Positions 18,028 to 26,479 of a stretch of 38,489 nucleotides of DNA are shown one piece after another. Under the pieces are notes generated by a model. That model saw only the letters and a list, made by a program, of their open reading frames with translations, did no database searches and had not been told where the DNA came from. How positions within the stretch are numbered: position 1 is the stretch's first letter; each line of letters begins with the position of its first letter. The stretch covers positions 1-38,489 of the forward strand of contig JBMYRX010000012.1 in NCBI GenBank assembly GCA_049602715.1. Direction: 5' to 3'. Source of the stretch: GCA-2697345 sp049602715. Its GTDB lineage: Bacteria; Pseudomonadota; Alphaproteobacteria; Rhodobacterales; Rhodobacteraceae. The position numbers and the translations under genes were made by a program.

Positions 18028-18966
18028 ATGCCAAAGTACCCACCACATATTACCACCATAGTCCAACCCAAGGGTGTTGATACTTCAATTCTCCCACGAC
18101 CAATGGAAATGGGTTCTGATCAAAGTAGGGAGTCAGTTGTAGAAAAAACGAGTGGAGAGCCTCTAGTAGATTACGAAGGAGCTACCAATCCTTATATCGA
18201 CTATCAGAGTATAGATATTCTACTTTCATTGCAGCACCCTAGAAGTAAAGGATATGACGAGATGTGCTTTATTGTAATGGGGCAAATCAAAGAGATGCTT
18301 TTTAAAGGTCTCCATTTTGAGTTAAAAAATGCTCAGATACAAATTCAGGAAGGAAACATTGGGAATGCTATGGAAATTCTTGACCGCGCAATAGCTTATA
18401 CCAAGTATATAGCAGATACATGGAACGTCCTATCAACGATATCTACTGAGGGGTTTAGTCAGTTCCGAGATAACCTCGGTACTGCATCGGGTCAATTATC
18501 TTTTATGTATCGACATGTAGAGTTTGTATTAGGTAATAAAAGTAAACGTTTAGCAACAGCTCATAAGAATGTGGCTCATGTCTGGCCGGAGATTGAAAAA
18601 GCCTTGAATAGTCCTAGCTTATACGATGATGTTATCGCTTTATTGAAAAAAAATGGTGCGCCAATAGATAAATGTATGCTTGATCGGGATTGGAGTAGGC
18701 CTTACGAATCAAATAAATCTGTGGAGTCGGCTTGGTTAAAAATATATAGTGATTCAGCACCCAACAATGAACTCTATAGATTGGCAGAAAAGTTAACGTC
18801 TCTGGATGAGAATTTTTCTATTTATAGGTGGCGACATTTCTTAACAGTTCAAAAAATAATTGGTTTTAAGCCTGGGACTGGAGGCTCAGCCGGCGTGGGA
18901 TGGTTGCAAGAAATTACTAATCACAGGTTTTTTCCAGAGCTGTGGTCTATACGTACAAGCTTATAG
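18028..18966 (+). CDS. kynA: Tryptophan 2,3-dioxygenase
   Basis: Haem enzyme that opens the indole ring of tryptophan to N-formylkynurenine, the entry step of the pathway. Landmarks in the 312 residues are DYQSIDILLSLQHPRS, DEMCFIVMGQIKEMLFK, FRDNLGTASG, and the C-terminal RWRHFLTVQKIIGFKPGTGGSAG. That last block contains the proximal haem histidine and the substrate-binding GTGGS loop. Length is slightly longer than short bacterial forms (about 280) because of a 40-residue N-terminal lead. The start directly follows the kynB stop with no spacer, so translation is probably coupled. Confidence 0.96.
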   Translation: MPKYPPHITTIVQPKGVDTSILPRPMEMGSDQSRESVVEKTSGEPLVDYEGATNPYIDYQSIDILLSLQHPRSKGYDEMCFIVMGQIKEMLFKGLHFELKNAQIQIQEGNIGNAMEILDRAIAYTKYIADTWNVLSTISTEGFSQFRDNLGTASGQLSFMYRHVEFVLGNKSKRLATAHKNVAHVWPEIEKALNSPSLYDDVIALLKKNGAPIDKCMLDRDWSRPYESNKSVESAWLKIYSDSAPNNELYRLAEKLTSLDENFSIYRWRHFLTVQKIIGFKPGTGGSAGVGWLQEITNHRFFPELWSIRTSL

Positions 18967-18982
18967 TAAATAAATACGAAGC

Positions 18983-18998
18983 AGTTAATAAATTAACT
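18983..18998. repeat. AT-rich perfect dyad after kynA
   Basis: AGTTAAT and ATTAACT form a perfect inverted repeat with two bases between, 17 bases after the kynA stop and about 90 before the MFS gene. It is not followed by a long T-run. It could be a weak terminator or a regulator site for the permease gene. Confidence 0.3.
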
Positions 18999-19085
18999 TT
19001 GTAATTCTATCCCATTTGGAATATAATTTTATTTACAAGGAAACTTATTAATTCAATTTTTCTCTTTAACGGTAAGAAATATTCG

Positions 19086-20300
19086 ATGAAGAAAATTATT
19101 TTTGTTATTTTTTCTGCTGGCGTAATCACATCAGTTGTTTTTGGGGGTCGCCAAACTATTCCCTTATCTATTGAAGGGATTAATACCAAGGATACTTTAA
19201 ATTACCTAGAAATTAGTTTTGCCTTTGCCCTTGGGCAACTTATAAGTGGGGCTATAGGGCCGGTCGGCGGAGCTATCTCAGACAAGTTTGGGTCGGGAAA
19301 AACCCTCTTAATTGGAGTGCTTCTGTCGTCTTTGGGTTTATTTTTAATACCAATTTCTGATCACGCTTTTAGTTTAGCATTTTCCGTCGGGATCCTTTCT
19401 GCAGGTGGTGCCGGTATTGCTGGATTACCTGTTGTCATGTCGGCAGTTAATAAGTTAGTACCTCCAGATAAAGCTGGGGTTGCGTTTGGTTTCATTAACG
19501 CGGGTACTTCCGTAGGCCAATTTATCTTTGCGCCTCTGGCAGCATTAATCATAGTAAATTACGGTTGGGAGGCTAGTATAAATGCTCTTGCAGTTTTACT
19601 GATCGTAATTTTGCCATTCTGTTGGGTGTTACGCACTTTACCCGAAGATACTGTTTCAACGGTAAATTCTAGGACTGATGCTGTCTCGTTATCCCTTGGT
19701 GCTACCCTAAAGTTAGCTTTTAAAACTCCTAGTTATATATACCTTGTCCTCGGTTTTTTTACCTGCGGATTTCATGTTGCATTTATCATTACACATATGC
19801 CAGGGGTTATAGCGGTCTGCGGTCTTCCGCCCACTGTTTCTGGTTGGTCTCTAGCCGTAATAGGTTTTTTTAATATACTCGGGAGTTTGTTTGCAGGTTG
19901 GTATATTTCAAAACGCAGTATGAAAATTTTTCTAGCTTATACGTATGCAGCAAGAGCGGTTATAGTAATTTTATTTTTGTTAAGTCCCAAAGATGGTATT
20001 TCAGTAATACTTTTTTCTGCGGCATTAGGATTTACCTATCTTTCGACGGTTCCACCAACAGCAGCTCTTGTTGGAAGATTGTTTGGTCCGAAGTTTATGG
20101 CGACATTATTCGGGCTTGCCTTATTTTCCCACCAAATTGGAGCTTTTATAGGGGCGTATCTAGGCGGGTATTTCTTTGAGTTATCAGGGGACTATACATT
20201 AGTGTGGATTATAGATGCTTTAATTGCTGTATTTGCCGCACTTATTCATCTGCCGATTAAGGAAGTAGCCGTTCAGAGTAATTCTGAGGCTACAGCTTAA
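19086..20300 (+). CDS. MFS permease
   Basis: Major facilitator superfamily transporter, 404 residues with about twelve hydrophobic segments. The A-motif region is visible after helix 2 as GGAISDKFGSGKTL (about 60-73), and a central loop follows helix 6 (PEDTVSTVNSRTD). It belongs to the YbfB/oxalate-formate-antiporter-like group by overall pattern. It follows kynA on the same strand after 119 bases. Transport of tryptophan, kynurenine or anthranilate is a reasonable guess from position only. The ribosome-binding site is weak. Confidence 0.85.
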   Translation: MKKIIFVIFSAGVITSVVFGGRQTIPLSIEGINTKDTLNYLEISFAFALGQLISGAIGPVGGAISDKFGSGKTLLIGVLLSSLGLFLIPISDHAFSLAFSVGILSAGGAGIAGLPVVMSAVNKLVPPDKAGVAFGFINAGTSVGQFIFAPLAALIIVNYGWEASINALAVLLIVILPFCWVLRTLPEDTVSTVNSRTDAVSLSLGATLKLAFKTPSYIYLVLGFFTCGFHVAFIITHMPGVIAVCGLPPTVSGWSLAVIGFFNILGSLFAGWYISKRSMKIFLAYTYAARAVIVILFLLSPKDGISVILFSAALGFTYLSTVPPTAALVGRLFGPKFMATLFGLALFSHQIGAFIGAYLGGYFFELSGDYTLVWIIDALIAVFAALIHLPIKEVAVQSNSEATA

Positions 20301-20469
20301 GTATCAAATATCAGTGTTTAGGCTGGTGTTAATGAAATTATTTCGCTTGTTTTTTATTATAATATATTATTAATATATATATACGATCAATATTATAATC
20401 TAGGAAAACTATATAATCGAAAATTTGATAGTTTAATAGTATGCAGAAAATTGAAGTATGGAGGTTAAA

Positions 20470-21462
20470 ATGAGAAAGAATTTATCAGTTCTGGTAACAT
20501 TATTCTTTGGCTTAGCGATGATGACGACATCTGCCTTTGCAGATGTTACTTGGAGAATGGCACACAAAATGCCACCAGACAGCCCTGAAGGTGTTGTGTT
20601 CCAGAAGTTTACTGATCTTGTTGATGAGTATTCAAACGGAGAAATGAAAATTAAGATGTTTCCTAATGAACAGTTAGGTAAAACAAACGCAGTTATGGAG
20701 CAGTTGAAGATTGGTACAGTTCACATGTATGCTGAGGGATCAACATATATGAAGAAGTGGGTGCCGGACATTACTTGGACAAGCCCAGCGTTTCTTTTCG
20801 ATGATCGAGATCATTGGGTTAGGTTTATGAACACAGATATGGTAAAAGGCTGGTATGCCGAGGCTGCTGAAAAAGCAGGTGTTATGCTTTTAGGAGATCC
20901 GACTGCTATCCTTAGAGGACCATATAGAGTTATGGTCACGACTCGAGATGTTAGAGAATTTTCTGATATGAAAGGTCTAAAGTTAAGAATGCATCCTAAC
21001 AAGGATGCTGTTGCTACTTGGACAACAATAGGAGCAGATGTGAAAACATTGGCTTGGACAGACGTTTACCAATCTATTCAAAAAGGTATTGTTAGCGCGG
21101 TTAACAGTCCTATAGCTCTTGTAGAGTCAATGAGATTTTATGAAGTTGCACCTCATATAATTAAACATGATGAGTATTATCAGTCTATCGGATTTATGGT
21201 ACATAAAGCATCTTATGATGGATTACCTGACAATTTAAAGGCAGCTGTTGATAAAGCGTATACAGATGCTGGAAAGTACAGCTTTGAGGTTATGAATAAA
21301 GCTGCCGACGAGTCTATAGTTAGAATGAAAGCCACTGGTGTCACCATGGTTGACATAGACCGTGCGCCATTCGTCAGTGTCATGGCAGACTGGTATAAAG
21401 CAAAAGACGCTGCTGGAGAACTTCCAGAGGGCTTCTTGGCTACTGTAGCTGCAACAAGATAA
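20470..21462 (+). CDS. dctP: TRAP transporter periplasmic solute-binding protein (DctP family)
   Basis: Captures a carboxylate-type substrate in the periplasm for the DctQM permease. The start is ATG 20470, because GGAGG lies five bases before it. The upstream ATG at 20458 would bury that site. The 330-residue product starts with a signal peptide (positively charged MRKN, hydrophobic core, cleavage after AFA at about residue 23). The conserved substrate-binding arginine is in LKLRMHPN, followed by the WTDVYQSIQKGIVSAVNSP segment typical of the family. A 169-base, very AT-rich upstream region presumably holds the promoter. The substrate is unknown. Confidence 0.94.
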   Translation: MRKNLSVLVTLFFGLAMMTTSAFADVTWRMAHKMPPDSPEGVVFQKFTDLVDEYSNGEMKIKMFPNEQLGKTNAVMEQLKIGTVHMYAEGSTYMKKWVPDITWTSPAFLFDDRDHWVRFMNTDMVKGWYAEAAEKAGVMLLGDPTAILRGPYRVMVTTRDVREFSDMKGLKLRMHPNKDAVATWTTIGADVKTLAWTDVYQSIQKGIVSAVNSPIALVESMRFYEVAPHIIKHDEYYQSIGFMVHKASYDGLPDNLKAAVDKAYTDAGKYSFEVMNKAADESIVRMKATGVTMVDIDRAPFVSVMADWYKAKDAAGELPEGFLATVAATR

Positions 21463-21488
21463 TTCATACTCAATGAGAAGTTGATTTT

Positions 21489-22040
21489 ATGAATTTAAAT
21501 ACAGAGTCTGGGCCGCTTAAAGTAGCGGTCCAGACTTTAGATTTGCAATTGAAAAGACTATCAGATTTATTTCTGATAATAGCGAATGTCTGTTTGGGCT
21601 TAATGTTGGTAGGTACAGCAGCTACTATTATCTTGCGGTTGTTTGATGTTTCCTTTTATTGGATATGGCCATGGACAATGCAATTTTTTGTATGGATGTC
21701 TTTCGTTGGGTTTTATGTGGTTTATCGTAGGGGAAAAGATATTTCCGTAGACTTTTTGGTACTTAGGTTGGGTACCACCGCTATGCGTATTACCCAAGTA
21801 GCAGTTCCTTTACTAATTATAATTTTAATGTTGATTATGTTGGCTCAAATGCCCACCATTCTTTCCAGCCAAGTTGGAGTAATAGATGGTGTAGTTACTC
21901 CATGGGGGGAGTTGGAGCGTTATACATTGTCAATACCGTTAGGAGTTTCATGTTTTCTAATTCTGGTAAATTCGGCAGTAACAATATTAAAAATATTTGT
22001 GGGTATAGATAATGAAGCACATTCAAACTCAGAGGGATAA
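21489..22040 (+). CDS. dctQ: TRAP transporter small membrane subunit (DctQ family)
   Basis: The four-helix small subunit that pairs with DctM. The 183-residue sequence shows hydrophobic segments at about 28-52, 60-80, 98-120 and 150-172. The family pattern WPWTMQFFVWMSFVGFYVVYRRGKDISVD is seen after helix 2. The gene starts 26 bases after dctP and ends 10 bases before dctM, so the three form one operon. Confidence 0.92.
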   Translation: MNLNTESGPLKVAVQTLDLQLKRLSDLFLIIANVCLGLMLVGTAATIILRLFDVSFYWIWPWTMQFFVWMSFVGFYVVYRRGKDISVDFLVLRLGTTAMRITQVAVPLLIIILMLIMLAQMPTILSSQVGVIDGVVTPWGELERYTLSIPLGVSCFLILVNSAVTILKIFVGIDNEAHSNSEG

Positions 22041-22050
22041 AATTTAATAA

Positions 22051-23352
22051 ATGTTTATAGTTCTTTTTATAGGTTTTATAGTTCTTATTTTACTTAATGT
22101 GCCTGTCTCTATGGCGATTGGCGCCGCTGTTCTTATGACCTTTATTACTAGTGATTTCTCCGATGCTCTTTATATCATTCCCCAACAAATATTAGAGGGA
22201 GTAAACAAGCCCTCCCTAGCAGCAGTTCCATTTTTTATTATGGCAGGAAATTTAATGAATACGGTTGGAATGACTGATAGAATATTTCGGTTTGCCAATG
22301 CGTTAGTTGGTCACTTTCGAGCGGGTTTGGCGCAGGTCAACGTACTGTCTTCGATGATTTTTGCGGGTGTTTCAGGAGCAGCGGTGGCTGATTGTGCAGG
22401 CCTAGGAGCGATCGAAATAAAGGCAATGAAAGAACGAGGGTATAAAGCTGAATTTGCCGCAGCGGTTACCGTGTGTTCTGCTGTAGTCGGCCCTATAATT
22501 CCTCCCTCTATAGGATTAGTGATATATGCTTTTTTAGCTCAGCAATCAGTAGAAAGGATGTTCCTAGCTGGTTTGGTTCCAGGGTTAATTGTTGGAGCTT
22601 CGTTAATGATCTTTAATCGTATTTTGGCAGTTAAGCATGATTTCCCAACGCAAGAAAAAGCAACTTGTGCTGAAGTTCACAGTGCAGGGATAGACGGAGT
22701 TCTAGCGTTGGTTGCGCCTGGTATTATACTTGGTTCTATTCTTGGAGGATTTGTTACGGCGACGGAAGCGGGCGTTTTAGCTTGTATCTACTCTATGATC
22801 TTAGGTCTTTTCTATAAGACTTTAAATTTCAGAAATTTTTGGGATGCTTTGACGGATACTATGCTTATGACTTCTGTGATAATGATTATTATCGGATTTT
22901 CGATAGCGATGGGTTGGCTATTAGCTATTGAACAAATACCACAAAAAATTGGTGATGCTGTTTTTGCTATTACAGAGTCCCGTAGTATTTTCTTATTGAT
23001 GCTTTTAGTGTTTATAATTCTTGTCGGATGTGTAGTTGAGGGTGTTCCTGCGAAGCTTATGCTTGTACCTATGTTACTACCAATAACGGATAGTTTTGGT
23101 ATTGATAGAGTGCATTTTGGAATCATTATACAATTAGGTTTGCTTATAGGTATAGCTACGCCGCCGATGGGAATAGGTCTTTATATCATGGTTGAAGTAG
23201 GTAAGGTTCCGTTTGAAAAAGTTACTATGGCTGTAATTCCTTTTTTAATACCTCTGATGCTAACTTTGTTATTAATTACGTATTTACCCCAGCTTAGTTT
23301 ATGGTTGCCAAACCTGGTATTAGGTCCTGATATAGCAATATTCGGTAATTAG
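22051..23352 (+). CDS. dctM: TRAP transporter large permease subunit (DctM family)
   Basis: The sodium-coupled translocation subunit of the TRAP system, 433 residues with about twelve hydrophobic segments. Family motifs include PLAAVPFFIMAGNLMN-like text (SLAAVPFFIMAGNLMN), SSMIFAGVSGAAVADCAGLGAIEI, GPIIPPSIGLVIYA, and TATEAGVLACIYS, plus ATPPMGIGLYI near the end. It is the last gene of the TRAP operon. A short inverted repeat with A/T-rich tail follows the stop, then about 850 bases without a recognisable gene. Confidence 0.95.
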   Translation: MFIVLFIGFIVLILLNVPVSMAIGAAVLMTFITSDFSDALYIIPQQILEGVNKPSLAAVPFFIMAGNLMNTVGMTDRIFRFANALVGHFRAGLAQVNVLSSMIFAGVSGAAVADCAGLGAIEIKAMKERGYKAEFAAAVTVCSAVVGPIIPPSIGLVIYAFLAQQSVERMFLAGLVPGLIVGASLMIFNRILAVKHDFPTQEKATCAEVHSAGIDGVLALVAPGIILGSILGGFVTATEAGVLACIYSMILGLFYKTLNFRNFWDALTDTMLMTSVIMIIIGFSIAMGWLLAIEQIPQKIGDAVFAITESRSIFLLMLLVFIILVGCVVEGVPAKLMLVPMLLPITDSFGIDRVHFGIIIQLGLLIGIATPPMGIGLYIMVEVGKVPFEKVTMAVIPFLIPLMLTLLLITYLPQLSLWLPNLVLGPDIAIFGN

Positions 23353-23359
23353 CCGCTTT

Positions 23360-23382
23360 TAATCCTCTTTGGGATTATTATT
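23360..23382 (+). terminator. Weak candidate terminator after dctM
   Basis: TAATCC and GGATTA form a 6-bp stem around TCTTTG just after the dctM stop, followed by TTATTCC. The stem is short and the T-run is broken, so it is only a candidate. Confidence 0.35.
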
Positions 23383-23473
23383 CCACTAAAATCTACGCTC
23401 ATTTTTGGTGTGTCCCGCCTGTGGCTTTTTGGCAGACATATGATAAATTCAAAGCGATTCAGAAGGAATTAAG

Positions 23474-23560
23474 TTGAAGAAATGTGACTGGAAAAAGGTA
23501 AAGTGTAGATCCTCGGCACTATCAGAGTGGCAGTGTGGGAAATGTGGTAAAAACCCGTAA
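23474..23560 (+). CDS. Possible small zinc-ribbon-like peptide (28 residues) or remnant
   Basis: A TTG codon preceded by AAGGA at six bases opens a 28-codon frame. It has four cysteines in two groups (KKCDWKKVKC and WQCGKCGK), a spacing reminiscent of a zinc ribbon. The frame stops soon after the second pair, so it may be a truncated copy of a longer zinc-ribbon protein. Evidence is limited to the ribosome-binding site and the cysteine spacing. It lies just outside the proposed island border. Confidence 0.3.
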   Translation: MKKCDWKKVKCRSSALSEWQCGKCGKNP

Positions 23561-24118
23561 AGGAACCCTATGCCAGCGCCCAGCTTTCAAACACAATGGT
23601 AGGTGCAGTTTGCATGGCGGACTTTCAACTGGCGCTAAAACGAACAACGGTTTGAAGAAAATTTCAGTAGCTTAGCTGGAATGATGGTGCCCCCACACTG
23701 TGGTAGATACCTTTTCTCAGAGCCATTAAATCCTGACTTTCAGCAATATCAATAGGTTAGCATATCTGACGTCACGTTCAAATGCCTAATTTTGGCTAAC
23801 AGTTTGGCATACAGTCTAACTGGGACCTAGGAGCAAGGCGCAAGGCGCAAAGACCAAGGACCAAGAACCGGGGGTTACTGAGCCCGATCCAAACTGTTGA
23901 AACGCGCAAAGCTCACCCCACGGGGGCTGGACCAAGGGGCGTGTGCCTCGGACCTCGGGCATCGGGCCTTTAGTGTTGGCGGCCCGTGATCCACTCTCTC
24001 AGGGGGGTTAGCTTTACGCGCTTGATCCGTCGTGTTCGCCAATGGAATTAGTGATTTTGAGATCCAGTTTGTTATGGTTCAAAATTCAATAACTTTTCTC
24101 TTGTATATCCAGAATTAT

Positions 24119-24178
24119 TTATATAAGTAAGTACAAATATAAATGATTACAGATATAACGTTATGCACTAGTACGTTA
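24119..24178 (+). promoter_or_regulatory. Candidate ArsR-type operator region before the sulfur operon
   Basis: TTATATAAGTAA at 24119-24130 is identical to a word in the arsR promoter (28325-28336). TTTATAT and ATATAAA form an inverted repeat (24118-24124, 24137-24143). ACGTTA occurs at 24158 and 24173 and also in the arsR promoter at 28317. The shared words suggest both promoters answer to the same regulator. Confidence 0.5.
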
Positions 24179-24207
24179 CTGTCTTCGTAAACACTATCAG
24201 GAGTTTT

Positions 24208-24645
24208 ATGTTGGAAACTGAATTTACACCAATTACGTCACTATTAGGCGGCGCACTTATCGGACTGTCAGCAGTCATTCTTATGGCAAGCCACGGAAAG
24301 GTTGCTGGAATCAGTGGAATTGTCTCAAGGATTCTTCCACCTGTCGTCGACACTAAAAGAATGCCACAAGGCCTCACCTTTATTTCCGGTCTACTGCTGG
24401 TACCACCATTATGGTTTGCTGTATTCGGCCAAGCACCAATTGCCGCGATATCAAACAACATAATGTTGCTCGGCGTAGCAGGTATTCTTGTTGGATTCGG
24501 TTCGGTCCTTGGGAATGGCTGTACAAGCGGCCACGGTGTATGCGGTATCTCACGGCTGTCAGGGCGCTCAATGATTGCAACAGTGACGTTTATGGTTTTT
24601 GGTGTTGTAACTGTTTTTATCCTTCGCCATTTAGTGGGGGGCTAA
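24208..24645 (+). CDS. pmpA: YeeE/YedE-family sulfur transport protein, first half (PmpA type)
   Basis: Membrane protein of 145 residues with four hydrophobic segments. It carries the YeeE/YedE signature GNGCTSGHGVCGISRLS at about residues 100-116, whose cysteine is thought to relay thiosulfate or sulfane sulfur in characterised YeeE proteins. AGGAG lies four bases before the ATG. With the next gene it forms the split, two-protein version of a full-length YeeE. The pair is typical of BigR-controlled operons, where it is thought to move sulfur species across the membrane. First gene of the island operon. Confidence 0.9.
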   Translation: MLETEFTPITSLLGGALIGLSAVILMASHGKVAGISGIVSRILPPVVDTKRMPQGLTFISGLLLVPPLWFAVFGQAPIAAISNNIMLLGVAGILVGFGSVLGNGCTSGHGVCGISRLSGRSMIATVTFMVFGVVTVFILRHLVGG

Positions 24646-24649
24646 GACA

Positions 24650-25081
24650 ATGCGTTTTTTAACCACATTATTTGCAGGCCTTCTGTTCGGAACAGGTTTG
24701 ATTTTGTCTGGTATGGCCAATCCCAAAAAGGTTCAAAACTTCTTGGATATATTTGGTAGTTGGGACCCCAGTTTGGCATTTGTCATGGGTGGTGCAATCC
24801 TTGTGACGGCGCCTGGTTTTTGGTTAGTACAAAAACGTACCTCACCATTTTTTCACGACGTGTTCCAACTTCCAGCTCGAAATGATATTGATGCACGCCT
24901 TGTTACGGGTGCTGCAATTTTTGGTGTTGGTTGGGGCTTGGGTGGTTTGTGCCCAGGACCGGCTGTGACGTCACTGTTATTTTTCACACCTGGCGTCCTC
25001 ATATTCGTGCCTGCAATGCTTGTGGGGATGATACTTGCTAAGTTTATAGCTTTACCATCCCGCAAAATTGTAAACGCCTGA
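24650..25081 (+). CDS. pmpB: YeeE/YedE-family sulfur transport protein, second half (PmpB type)
   Basis: Partner of the preceding protein. It has 143 residues with four hydrophobic segments, the N-terminal GTGLILSGMANPKKVQNFLD motif, and the second signature GWGLGGLCPGPAV at about 97-109 with its conserved cysteine. It begins four bases after the upstream stop. Together the two genes supply both cysteine motifs of a complete YeeE-type channel. Confidence 0.9.
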   Translation: MRFLTTLFAGLLFGTGLILSGMANPKKVQNFLDIFGSWDPSLAFVMGGAILVTAPGFWLVQKRTSPFFHDVFQLPARNDIDARLVTGAAIFGVGWGLGGLCPGPAVTSLLFFTPGVLIFVPAMLVGMILAKFIALPSRKIVNA

Positions 25082-25092
25082 AAGGAAAGCTC

Positions 25093-25977
25093 ATGACCGC
25101 ACAGAACCATGATTTGTCAATTAAACCGAACGTGCAGGCGTTCTTTGATACAATTACCAACACCATCAGCTATGTTGTTGCAGACCCGGACAGCAGCATC
25201 TGCGCTGTTGTGGATTCAGTGATGGATATTGACTATGCCGCAGGTCGAATTACCCATGATCACGCTGATCGGATTGTCGATTACATTGTATCAAGAAATT
25301 TGACACTTGAATGGATTATCGAAACTCACGTTCACGCTGATCACTTGTCTGCGGCACCTTACTTACAGAAAAAGTTGGGTGGGAAGATCGGTATAAGTGC
25401 AAAAATTATGGATATTCAAGATACCTTTGGAAAGATCTTCAACGAAGGCACCGAATTCCAACGAGATGGATCACAGTTCGACGCATTGTTCAATGATGGT
25501 GACACGTACAGTATAGGCACGCTCTCAGTGTCTGTTATAGCAACCCCCGGACATACCCCAGCTTGCATGGTCCATGTGGTTGGTGATGTGGCCTTTGTGG
25601 GCGATACATTATTTATGCCAGATGCCGGATCAGCCCGTGCTGATTTCCCTGGCGGTGATGCTGGTGAGTTGTTCGATTCAATTCAGAAAATTCTGCGTTT
25701 ACCTGAGGATATGCGGTTGTTCATGTGTCACGACTACGGCCCGAATGAGCGCGACATCGAGTGGGAAACCACCGTCGGTATCGAGAAGGCACACAACATC
25801 CACATTGGTGCAGGTGCCAGCCGCGAGACCTTTGTTAAGTTGCGTAGAGAACGCGATGCAACGTTGGCGATGCCAAAGCTAATTATTCCAGCTCTTCAGG
25901 TAAACATGCGTGCAGGCGAAGTTCCCACAGATAAAGCAGGTAACCCTAGCCTCAAAGTACCAATAAACAGGCTATAA
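25093..25977 (+). CDS. blh: ETHE1-like persulfide dioxygenase (metallo-beta-lactamase fold, Blh type)
   Basis: Oxidises glutathione persulfide to sulfite and glutathione in the cytoplasm. The 294-residue metallo-beta-lactamase domain has the metal motif THVHADH at residues 78-84, TPGHTPACMVHVVGD, the aspartate in FVGDTLFMPDAGSARADFPGG, and the last histidine in FMCHDYGPN. The single-iron ETHE1-like group is suggested by the SARADFPGG loop. AAGGAAAG precedes the ATG, and the gene follows pmpB by 11 bases. In Xylella and Agrobacterium the orthologous blh gene lies in the BigR operon. Confidence 0.92.
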   Translation: MTAQNHDLSIKPNVQAFFDTITNTISYVVADPDSSICAVVDSVMDIDYAAGRITHDHADRIVDYIVSRNLTLEWIIETHVHADHLSAAPYLQKKLGGKIGISAKIMDIQDTFGKIFNEGTEFQRDGSQFDALFNDGDTYSIGTLSVSVIATPGHTPACMVHVVGDVAFVGDTLFMPDAGSARADFPGGDAGELFDSIQKILRLPEDMRLFMCHDYGPNERDIEWETTVGIEKAHNIHIGAGASRETFVKLRRERDATLAMPKLIIPALQVNMRAGEVPTDKAGNPSLKVPINRL

Positions 25978-26029
25978 GAACTTATTTTAATAATATTAAC
26001 CAAACCAAAGAATCGGAGAAAGATCTATT

Positions 26030-26464
26030 ATGAAAATCATGCAACTGGATGTCTTGACCTATGTCGGTCCGCAGATATCGCTATCAGACGTAACTGAACT
26101 GAAGCGTCGCGGTATTAAAAAAATCATCGTTGTGCGTCCAGAAGGTGAAACAGATGACCAGCCCACGATATCTGATATAACTTACGCGGCGAACGCCGCT
26201 GGTATTGTGGTTCATCAGATACCTGTCATGCCTGGCCATATCACTGACGAGGCTGTCAAAGAATTTGGTACATTTGTTGCACAAACTATCGGTCCAATCT
26301 TTGCGTATTGCAGAAGTGGAATCCGTGCAACATCTCTTTGGGCACTCACTCAGTCCAAGAATGGTCATTCCACTGATAACATTCTTCGCACCGCACATAG
26401 CGTGGGTTATGACCTATCGCCAATGACCTCACGCCTTGACGCCCAAGCCGCAATAATTGTCTGA
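26030..26464 (+). CDS. DUF442 (TIGR01244) sulfurtransferase/phosphatase-like protein
   Basis: 144-residue domain with a phosphatase-like P-loop, Cys94-Arg-Ser-Gly-Ile-Arg99 (CRSGIR). It is the same domain that is fused to the dioxygenase in long Blh proteins. Here it is a separate gene 52 bases after the dioxygenase. Members are annotated as sulfurtransferases, probably handling persulfide on the active cysteine. GGAG lies about 11 bases before the ATG, and a second ATG nine bases later is an alternative start. It overlaps nothing but is close to the SulP gene. Confidence 0.88.
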   Translation: MKIMQLDVLTYVGPQISLSDVTELKRRGIKKIIVVRPEGETDDQPTISDITYAANAAGIVVHQIPVMPGHITDEAVKEFGTFVAQTIGPIFAYCRSGIRATSLWALTQSKNGHSTDNILRTAHSVGYDLSPMTSRLDAQAAIIV

Positions 26465-26479
26465 TTGGGTGCGATACCG

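Larger units (their letters stand above)
23353..24207. other. 855-base region without a clear gene, left island border
   Basis: No convincing protein gene lies here. It holds, in order, a weak terminator, a 28-codon cysteine-rich ORF (23474-23560), the 14-bp tRNA-Thr 3'-end copy (23685-23698), and a GC-rich tract (about 23820-24040) with two back-to-back 7-bp tandem repeats (GCAAGGC at 23833-23846 and GACCAAG at 23852-23865). An AT-rich promoter region for the sulfur operon follows (24100-24207). The GC-rich tract is unlike the dctM side and fits foreign DNA. Confidence 0.6.

Noticed and set aside
20341..20460. Very AT-rich tract before dctP as a replication origin
   Set aside because: No DnaA-box array or origin genes. 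It is better explained as the promoter region of the TRAP operon.
20470..23352. TRAP transporter as part of the kynurenine operon
   Set aside because: It has its own long upstream region and an MFS gene intervenes. No sequence evidence links its substrate to tryptophan.
24411..24662. 83-residue frame overlapping the YeeE gene
   Set aside because: Out-of-frame shadow of pmpA. The YeeE frame carries the conserved motifs.
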